Source of the DNA: Claveliimonas monacensis
GTDB lineage: Bacteria; Bacillota; Clostridia; Lachnospirales; Lachnospiraceae
NCBI RefSeq assembly: GCF_014982975.1
Contig: NZ_JADCKL010000001.1
Coordinates: forward strand, 62,001 to 126,000
DNA: 64,000 bases
Reading direction: 5' to 3'
This document shows, piece by piece, positions 57,889 to 64,000 of this stretch (its first letter is position 1; every line of letters begins with the position of its first letter). The notes below the pieces were generated by a model, which worked only from the letters and a program-made list of their open reading frames with translations, had not been told where the DNA came from and did no database searches. A program made the translations under genes and the position numbers.

Positions 57889-59541
57889 ATGACAGAGATA
57901 TTTATAAACGGAGATGTGACAACCATGGACGAGGAGCGGCCGCAAGCGGAGGCTTTTGCCGTCAGGGACGGCGTGTTCACTTTTGTGGGAACGAAGGAGG
58001 AAGCCCGGAAGCTGGCCGGCGAACTTAAGGCAGCACAGGAGAGCGTGATTTTTACCGATCTTAAGGGAAAGAGCGTGCTCCCGGCCTTTCAGGACTCCCA
58101 CATGCACTTTGTCGGCTTTGCCAAACATTTTATCAATGTGGATCTGAACGGCTGCACCAGCATACAGATGATGCAGCAGCGCTTCCGGGACAGGCTCAGC
58201 CAGTGCGGCCCGGATGACCGCTCCTGGCTGGAAGCTACGGGGTGGAACCAGGACTATTTTACAGAGGGAGAGAAAAGATTTCCCACAGCAAAGGATCTGG
58301 ATAAAGTGACGGGGGATCGGCCTGTCATCGCCCTGCGTGTGTGTGAACATGTAGGTGTTGTTAATTCCGCGGGCATGCGTCTTCTCGGTTTGACCAGGGA
58401 GTCTGTCCGGGGGCTGGGAGACTTTGCCCTCACAGATGAGGCGGGAGAGCCTCTGGGCATTTTCAAGGAGCGAGTGCTGGATCGGATCCGAAGCCAGGTG
58501 CACACGCTGAACCGGGAGATCCTGGAGGACATCCTCCTGAAAGCACAGGAGGAGGCTTTCTCCTACGGTCTTTCCACGATCCAGACAGACGACATCGGCT
58601 TTATGCCGGACGAGGATTACAAGCTGCTCTTTTCCGTTTACCGGGATCTTCTGGAGAGCGGCAAGCTGAAGATCCGCATCTGCCAGCAGAGCCTCAGGCA
58701 GACGCCGGAGCGGATCGGAAAGTATTACGAGGATGGTTTTCGGTACGGCGGGGAGGACCATCACCTGCGCATCACCGGGATCAAGCTTTTGCAGGACGGC
58801 TCTCTGGGAGCCAGGACCGCCGGCCTCAGAGAGCCCTACGCGGATGATCCTTCCACCTGCGGCCTTACCATCTTCACGGAAGAACAGCTGGATGAGCTGG
58901 TGAAGACGGCCCATGATCTGGGGTATCCGGTTCTGGTCCACGCCATCGGGGACCGCGCCATTGAGATGGTGCTGGACGCGCTGGAGAGGGACAAAAAGAA
59001 CAGAAAGGCGGGAGAGACTTACCGGGACGGGATCGTCCATGTGCAGATCACAGACGGGGAGCTCCTGGAGCGTTTCAAAAGACAGCAGGTCATGGCGCTC
59101 GTGCAGCCGATCTTCATTGACTATGATATGCACATTGTGAGGGATCGGGTAGGAGAGGCGGCGGATACATCCTATGCCTGGAAGACTCTGGTGGACAAGG
59201 GCGTGCGCGTCTCTTTTGGCACAGACTGTCCGGTGGAGTCCTGCGAGCCGCTCCCCAACATATATACAGCTGTGACTCGCCGCAATCTGACGGGGGAGGA
59301 GCAGCAGACTTACAGGCCGGAGGAGCGAATGTCTGTCTACGAGGCAGTAAGGGCTTACACGGTTGAGGGCGCCTACGCCTCCGGCGAGGAGGATGTGAAG
59401 GGCAGGATCCGGGAAGGGATGCTGGCGGATTTTATCATTCCGGACCGGGATCTTTTTGCCCTGGCAGATGAGGAGGAGCTGAAAGAAGCTAAAATCCTTG
59501 CCACCTATATAGACGGAGAAAAAGTATATCAGCGGGCCTGA
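57889..59541 (+). CDS. Amidohydrolase family protein (YtcJ-like)
   Basis: A 550-residue metal-dependent hydrolase. FQDSHMHFVGF supplies the HxH ligands at about 70-80; HAIGDRAIEMVLDAL and SFGTDCPVESCEPL give the later His and Asp. This places it in the amidohydrolase_3/YtcJ group with mixed, mostly unknown substrates (cyclic amides, deacetylation). The ATG at 57889 is two bases after the PuuD-like stop; an earlier ATG at 57859 overlaps that gene. It is followed by a terminator. Confidence 0.88.
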   Translation: MTEIFINGDVTTMDEERPQAEAFAVRDGVFTFVGTKEEARKLAGELKAAQESVIFTDLKGKSVLPAFQDSHMHFVGFAKHFINVDLNGCTSIQMMQQRFRDRLSQCGPDDRSWLEATGWNQDYFTEGEKRFPTAKDLDKVTGDRPVIALRVCEHVGVVNSAGMRLLGLTRESVRGLGDFALTDEAGEPLGIFKERVLDRIRSQVHTLNREILEDILLKAQEEAFSYGLSTIQTDDIGFMPDEDYKLLFSVYRDLLESGKLKIRICQQSLRQTPERIGKYYEDGFRYGGEDHHLRITGIKLLQDGSLGARTAGLREPYADDPSTCGLTIFTEEQLDELVKTAHDLGYPVLVHAIGDRAIEMVLDALERDKKNRKAGETYRDGIVHVQITDGELLERFKRQQVMALVQPIFIDYDMHIVRDRVGEAADTSYAWKTLVDKGVRVSFGTDCPVESCEPLPNIYTAVTRRNLTGEEQQTYRPEERMSVYEAVRAYTVEGAYASGEEDVKGRIREGMLADFIIPDRDLFALADEEELKEAKILATYIDGEKVYQRA

Positions 59542-59550
59542 CAGGAAAAC

Positions 59551-59594
59551 AAAAACGTCGATACACGCAAAATTGTGTGATATCGGCGTTTTTT
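59551..59594. terminator. Terminator after the amidohydrolase
   Basis: AACGTCGATA pairs with TATCGGCGTT (one G-U pair), inner stem CACGC/GTGTG, then a run of T; an A-run flanks the other side. Confidence 0.85.
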
Positions 59595-59665
59595 GTATGT
59601 TAAATTATAGAAAATGATGTATAATAAGAGAAAAATATTCTGAAAAAGCAGAAGGGAGGAAAATC

Positions 59666-61177
59666 ATGCTGGAAAAACTGGATCTCACGAAAAAGATGGA
59701 AAAAGAAGAGTATAAGGAGAAAATGGAGCATCTGGAGAAAAATCTGGGAAAGCTGCAGAGAAGATGCAAGGAGCTGAACATTCCGGTTATGATTGCCTTT
59801 GAAGGCTTTGGGGCTGCAGGGAAAGGACTGCAGATCGGCAAGCTGATCCAGTCTCTGGATCCGAGAGGATTCCGGGTGTATGCGGTGAAGAGTGAGACGG
59901 AGGAGGAGAAGATGCATCCCTTCCTGTGGCGGTTCTGGACCAAACTCCCGGAGAAAGGGCGCATTGCCATCTACGACACAAGCTGGTACAGGCGGGTCCT
60001 CACAGACCGTTTTGACAAAAAGATAAAGAAGTCCGAGCTTGCGGACGCTTATGAGTCCATCCTCTCTTTTGAAGACCAGCTTACAGAGGATGGGATGGTG
60101 ATCATTAAACTCTTCCTTGCCATTGACAGGAAGGAGCAGAAGAAGAGATTTGACAGGCTGCTCTCCTCTAAGGATACGGCCTGGCGGGTGACAGAGGACG
60201 ACCTGAAGCGGAATGAGAAATTTGACAAGTACCTGGAAATGAACGAGGAGATGCTTGCGCGCACAGACACAGAGAAAGCCCCCTGGCACATTGTGGAGGC
60301 GGTGGACCGGCGCTTTGCCACCGTGAAGATCTACTCGATCGTGGAGGAGATGCTGACAAGGCAGATTGAGAAAGCGGAACTTTCCCTGGCAGAGGAAGGA
60401 GCGGACGCACCGGAGGCAGATGCGGCGGAGACGAAAGAGCTGATGGAGTCCATCCTTGGCAAGGCGGATCTGAGCCTGTCCTGCAGCCGGAAGGAGTATG
60501 AAAAAGAATTAAAAGAGCTGCAGAGCCGCATCCAGGAGCTCCACGGAGAACTGTACAGGCGCAGGATCCCTGTTGTGCTGGGATTTGAGGGATGGGATGC
60601 CGGAGGAAAAGGGGGAGCCATCAAGCGGCTCACCGCCAAGATGGATCCCAGAGGGTATGTGGTCCACCCCACAGCCTCCCCCAATGCGGTGGAGCGGCAG
60701 TATCACTATCTCTGGCGGTTCTGGAAGGACATGCCCAAGGCAGGCCATATCACTATCTTTGACCGGACCTGGTACGGGCGGGTTATGGTGGAGCGGATCG
60801 AGGGCTTCTGCACGAAGAATGAGTGGCGCAGAGCCTATCGGGAGATCAATGACATGGAGCGGACCCTGACAAGGGAGGGTGTTCTGGTGCTGAAATTCTG
60901 GATGCAGATTGATAAGGACGAACAGGAGCGGCGATTCAGGGAGAGACAGGAAAATCCGGAAAAGCAGTGGAAGATCACGGAGGAGGACTGGCGGAACCGG
61001 GAGAAGTGGGATCAGTACGAGGCGGCTGTCAATGAGATGCTGATCCGCACCTCCACAGTCAATGCCCCCTGGATCGTGGTGGAAGGCAACGACAAATACT
61101 ATGCGAGACTGAAAGTCCTGCGGACAGTGGTTGTGGCCATTGAGGAGAGGATCAAAAGTGGAGGGAAGAGAGCATGA
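59666..61177 (+). CDS. Two-domain polyphosphate kinase 2 (polyphosphate:AMP phosphotransferase type)
   Basis: A 503-residue protein of two PPK2 domains (about 10-235 and 265-495), using polyphosphate to phosphorylate AMP to ADP in known members. Domain 2 has a complete Walker A, GFEGWDAGGKGGAIK, and lid/base IFDRTWYGRVMVERI. Domain 1 has FEGFGAAGKGLQI, where the usual Asp (W-D-x-x-GKG) is Gly, and IYDTSWYRRVLTDRF. Such double-domain PPK2 proteins often have a catalytic C-half and a degenerate N-half. A GGGAGG site precedes the ATG. It overlaps dgt by four bases. Confidence 0.9.
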   Translation: MLEKLDLTKKMEKEEYKEKMEHLEKNLGKLQRRCKELNIPVMIAFEGFGAAGKGLQIGKLIQSLDPRGFRVYAVKSETEEEKMHPFLWRFWTKLPEKGRIAIYDTSWYRRVLTDRFDKKIKKSELADAYESILSFEDQLTEDGMVIIKLFLAIDRKEQKKRFDRLLSSKDTAWRVTEDDLKRNEKFDKYLEMNEEMLARTDTEKAPWHIVEAVDRRFATVKIYSIVEEMLTRQIEKAELSLAEEGADAPEADAAETKELMESILGKADLSLSCSRKEYEKELKELQSRIQELHGELYRRRIPVVLGFEGWDAGGKGGAIKRLTAKMDPRGYVVHPTASPNAVERQYHYLWRFWKDMPKAGHITIFDRTWYGRVMVERIEGFCTKNEWRRAYREINDMERTLTREGVLVLKFWMQIDKDEQERRFRERQENPEKQWKITEEDWRNREKWDQYEAAVNEMLIRTSTVNAPWIVVEGNDKYYARLKVLRTVVVAIEERIKSGGKRA

Positions 61178-62184
61178 TGAACATTCGGGAGGAGATGGAG
61201 GCCAGGGAGGAAGCCAATTTAAGCCCCTACGCCACTCTCAGCAGCAGATCCAAAGGGAGAAACCGGCCGGAACCCCAGTGTGACATCCGACCGGTATTCC
61301 AAAGAGACAGGGACCGCATCCTGCACTGTAAGTCTTTTCGCAGGCTGAAGCAGAAGACGCAGGTATTTCTTCTGCCAAAAGGAGATCACTACCGTACCAG
61401 GCTGACCCACACGCTGGAGGTGTCGCAGAACGCCAGGACCATCGCCAAGGCGCTGCGGCTCAACGAAGATCTGGTGGAGGCCATAGCCCTGGGCCACGAT
61501 CTGGGCCATACCCCCTTCGGACACGCCGGAGAGCGGGCTCTGAATCAGGTGTGCCCGGAAGGATTCCGCCACAATGAGCAGAGCGTCCGGGTGGTGGAGC
61601 TGCTGGAGAAGCAGGGGAGAGGGCTCAACCTGACCTGGGAAGTGGTGGACGGTATCCGGAACCATAAGTCCAGCGGTACACCCCACACACTGGAGGGACA
61701 GATTGTCCGTCTCTCAGACAAGATCGCCTACATCAACCACGATATAGACGACGCGATCCGGGGAGGCCTGCTGACCGAGCAGGACCTTCCGGCGGAGTAT
61801 ACAGATGTGCTGGGACACAGCACCAGGATGCGATTAAATACGATGATCCACGATGTAGTGACCCACAGCATGGACAGGCCGGAGATCATCATGTCCGAGC
61901 GCATCCGGACAGCGACAATGGGACTGCGCAGATTTCTCTTTGAGAATGTGTATCAGAATCCGGTGGCAAAGGGAGAGGAGACGAAGGCCATCGGTATGAT
62001 CCAGAACCTGTATGGCTGGTATCTGGATCATATGGAACTGATCCCCCAGCAGTATCTGGACATGGTGGACAGGGGCATAGCTGCAAAGGAGAGAGTGGTC
62101 TGCGATTATATAGCAGGGATGACAGACTCTTACGCCGTAAAAAAATTTCAGGAATATTTTATCCCGGAATCATGGAAAAATTAA
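61174..62184 (+). CDS. dgt: Deoxyguanosinetriphosphate triphosphohydrolase-like protein
   Basis: A 336-residue HD-domain protein that removes triphosphate from dNTPs. The HD motif is seen as TRLTHTLEVSQNARTIAKAL and LGHDLGHTPFGHAGERAL; it starts with the family's LSPYATLSSRSKGR and CDIRPVFQRDRDRI. ATG 61174 overlaps the PPK2 stop (ATGA). The order PPK2-dgt-dnaG ties dNTP control to the replication-primase operon, as dgt-dnaG is frequent in clostridia. Confidence 0.93.
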   Translation: MMNIREEMEAREEANLSPYATLSSRSKGRNRPEPQCDIRPVFQRDRDRILHCKSFRRLKQKTQVFLLPKGDHYRTRLTHTLEVSQNARTIAKALRLNEDLVEAIALGHDLGHTPFGHAGERALNQVCPEGFRHNEQSVRVVELLEKQGRGLNLTWEVVDGIRNHKSSGTPHTLEGQIVRLSDKIAYINHDIDDAIRGGLLTEQDLPAEYTDVLGHSTRMRLNTMIHDVVTHSMDRPEIIMSERIRTATMGLRRFLFENVYQNPVAKGEETKAIGMIQNLYGWYLDHMELIPQQYLDMVDRGIAAKERVVCDYIAGMTDSYAVKKFQEYFIPESWKN

Positions 62185-62268
62185 AGGAAATCAAGAAGTT
62201 TTGTCGAATATTATAAATGTAGGCAATTGGAAAGCCGCAAAAAAATGAGAAGAGGATGACGACAGCTG

Positions 62269-64000
62269 ATGTATTATCCGGATGAAGTGGTTGAGGAAGT
62301 CAGATCAAGAAATGACATTGTGGATGTGATATCAAGCTACATAAAATTACAGAAAAAGGGCAGTTCCTACTTTGGTCTCTGCCCTTTCCATAACGAAAAA
62401 TCCCCCTCTTTTTCAGTGAGCCGGGACAAGCAGATGTACTACTGCTTTGGCTGCGGAGCCGGAGGCAACGTGTTTACCTTTCTGATGGAGTACGAGAATT
62501 TCTCTTTTGTGGAAGCTCTGAAGTTTCTCGCGGAGAGGGCAGGGGTCCAACTCCCCGAGGAAGAGTATTCCAGGGAGGCAAAACAGAAGGCGGACCTGCG
62601 GTCCAGGATCCTGGAGGTCAACAAGCTGGCGGCCAAGTATTTTTACGCCCAGCTCAGGGCGCCCCAGGGAAAGACGGCATATGACTATCTGAAAAAGAGA
62701 GAGTTGGGAGACGAGACGATCGTGGCCTTTGGCCTTGGATACGCCAACAAGTACAGCGATGACCTGTACCGGTATCTGAAGACAAAGGGGTACACGGACC
62801 AGCTCCTGTCCCAGGCGGGGCTTATCTCCATAGATGAGAAGCATGGCCCCTACGACAAATTCTGGAACAGGGTCATGTTCCCCATTATGGACGCCAACAG
62901 CCGTGTCATCGGTTTTGGCGGACGGGTGATGGGAGACGCCAAGCCCAAGTATCTGAATTCTCCGGAGACAGTTGTCTTTGACAAGAGCCGCAACCTGTAC
63001 GGACTGCACAGGGCCCGGACATCGAGAAAGCCCTATTTTCTCCTCTGCGAGGGGTATATGGATGTGATCTCCCTGCACCAGGCCGGATTTACCAATGCGG
63101 TAGCCTCCCTGGGGACTGCTCTGACAGCGGGACATGCCTCCCTGATCAAGCGGTATGTGAAAGAAGTCTATCTCACATATGACAGCGACGAGGCGGGGAC
63201 AAAGGCGGCCCTGCGGGCTGCGCCGATCCTGCGGGCAGCCGGCATCACAGCCAGGGTGATCCGGATGGATCCCTACAAGGATCCTGACGAATTCATCAAA
63301 AATCTGGGGGCGGAGGCGTTCGAGGAGAGGATCCGCAGCGCCAGGAACAGCTTCATGTTTGACCTGGAGGTGCTGGAGAAGGACTACGATATGATCAGCC
63401 CGGAGGGAAAGACAGGATTTCTGAAGGAGGCGGCCCGGCGTCTGACCACCTTTGACGAGGAGATCGAGAGAGGCAATTACATAGACGCTGTGGCAAAGGC
63501 CTACGCAGTCAGCAGTCAGGATCTGCGGAAACTGGTGACCCGCATGGCTGTGGAGGGGGGACTGGCAAAACCGGCCTCCCGGCCGAGGACAAGCGGCGAC
63601 CGGGAGAAAGAGAAGGAGGACAGGCACCTGAAATCCCAGAAGATCCTGCTCACCTGGATGCTGGAGGGGGAGGACATCTTCCGGCAGATCAAAAAGTACA
63701 TCTCTCCTTCGGACTTTACGGAGGATCTGCTGCGCACAGTGGCGGAAAAGCTGTACCAGCAGTATGAAGAGGGAGATGTGAATCCGGCCCGGATCATCAA
63801 CTTTTTTACAGACGAGGAGGAACACCGCCGGGTGGCGGAACTTTTCAACACAAAGATCCGTGAGCTCCCCACTGTGAAGGAGCAGGAGAAGGCTCTGAGG
63901 GAGACGATCCTCCGGGTGAAAGAGAACAGCATAGAGGAGGCAGCCAGGAAGCTGGCCCCCACAGATATTGCCGGACTCCAGAGACTGATGGAGGAGAAGC
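62269..64000 (+). CDS. dnaG: DNA primase, 5' part (cut by window end)
   Basis: The first 577 codons of DnaG, which makes RNA primers. The zinc domain at 1-100 is GLCPFHNEKSPSFSVSRDKQ and YYCFGCGAGG; the catalytic core includes FGGRV (about 222) and the TOPRIM domain LLCEGYMDVISLHQAG and TYDSDEAG (about 263-310). The later residues are the start of the DnaB-interacting helicase-binding domain. The start ATG 62269 fits homologues (MYYPDEVVEEVRSRNDIVDVI); its ribosome site (AGAGG) is rather distant. The 3' end lies outside the window. Confidence 0.95.
   Translation, partial: MYYPDEVVEEVRSRNDIVDVISSYIKLQKKGSSYFGLCPFHNEKSPSFSVSRDKQMYYCFGCGAGGNVFTFLMEYENFSFVEALKFLAERAGVQLPEEEYSREAKQKADLRSRILEVNKLAAKYFYAQLRAPQGKTAYDYLKKRELGDETIVAFGLGYANKYSDDLYRYLKTKGYTDQLLSQAGLISIDEKHGPYDKFWNRVMFPIMDANSRVIGFGGRVMGDAKPKYLNSPETVVFDKSRNLYGLHRARTSRKPYFLLCEGYMDVISLHQAGFTNAVASLGTALTAGHASLIKRYVKEVYLTYDSDEAGTKAALRAAPILRAAGITARVIRMDPYKDPDEFIKNLGAEAFEERIRSARNSFMFDLEVLEKDYDMISPEGKTGFLKEAARRLTTFDEEIERGNYIDAVAKAYAVSSQDLRKLVTRMAVEGGLAKPASRPRTSGDREKEKEDRHLKSQKILLTWMLEGEDIFRQIKKYISPSDFTEDLLRTVAEKLYQQYEEGDVNPARIINFFTDEEEHRRVAELFNTKIRELPTVKEQEKALRETILRVKENSIEEAARKLAPTDIAGLQRLMEEK

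Noticed and set aside
1-64000. CRISPR array, prophage or insertion sequence
   Set aside because: No regularly spaced direct repeats, no phage structural genes and no intact transposase were found; the only transposase-like sequence is the decayed nuclease at 18542-19226.

Overview
The window reads as chromosome of a spore-forming member of the Clostridia, most likely family Lachnospiraceae (inference). The signs are moderately high GC, short operons with strong AGGAGG sites, anaerobic metabolism (nrdD-nrdG with NrdR boxes), a SpoVAF-type spore protein, a tryptophan T-box in front of a TrpXYZ transporter, an infC-rpmI-rplT operon behind an L20-type leader, and many two-component/ABC modules.

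Layout. 1-868: end of a transglutaminase-like protein. 884-5412: carA-carB behind a leader that carries its own terminator. 5449-7410: a BceRS-like two-component pair without its transporter. 7411-9240: a lower-GC, AbiE-like nucleotidyltransferase toxin/antitoxin pair. 9246-9593: a scarred intergenic island with a truncated LuxR-type gene, a perfect TTACA-N4-TGTAA operator and a perfectly paired four-way cruciform. 9634-14739: response regulator, kinase, ABC ATPase and large permease. 14901-16830: MarR regulator plus DHA2 efflux pump. 17003-19226: XRE regulator, GPP34-like protein and a decayed PD-(D/E)XK nuclease gene. 19290-27308: a close-packed rightward run (XRE-membrane protein, acetyltransferase, HAD, metallo-beta-lactamase fold, LytTR regulator/kinase, polysaccharide deacetylase, tcdA, rarA).

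27437-31629: CPBP protease, BceAB-like transporter with a BceR-type box, cupin. 31711-35554 (minus): a Gld-like ABC-2 operon in which three of four genes carry lesions. 35650-37349: alanine/glycine symporter behind a complex AT-rich control region. 37376-40486: Trp T-box and trpXYZ. 40564-43837: nrdD-nrdG-dut. 43843-49032: spoVAF, DegV, B3/B4 protein, YbaK-type deacylase and an SNF transporter. 49063-50449: infC-rpmI-rplT. 50570-50653: tRNA-Leu. 50768-59541: zinc-ribbon protein and a purine/amide utilisation run (M20 amidase, NCS2 permease, adenine deaminase, APC permease, class-I amidotransferase, amidohydrolase). 59666-64000: two-domain PPK2, dgt and dnaG, cut by the window end.

Themes. Cell-envelope stress and antimicrobial-peptide sensing is spread over several dispersed modules; two lie behind the same TNACA-N4-TGTAA operator type. 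RNA-level control is prominent: a carA leader terminator, a T-box and an L20 leader. Gene decay concentrates in three places (9.2-9.6 kb, 18.5-19.2 kb and 31.7-35.6 kb). I saw no CRISPR array, rRNA, prophage or intact insertion sequence. The most unusual signals are the fully paired cruciform at 9454-9525, the dispersed Bce circuit and the multi-lesion Gld-like operon.
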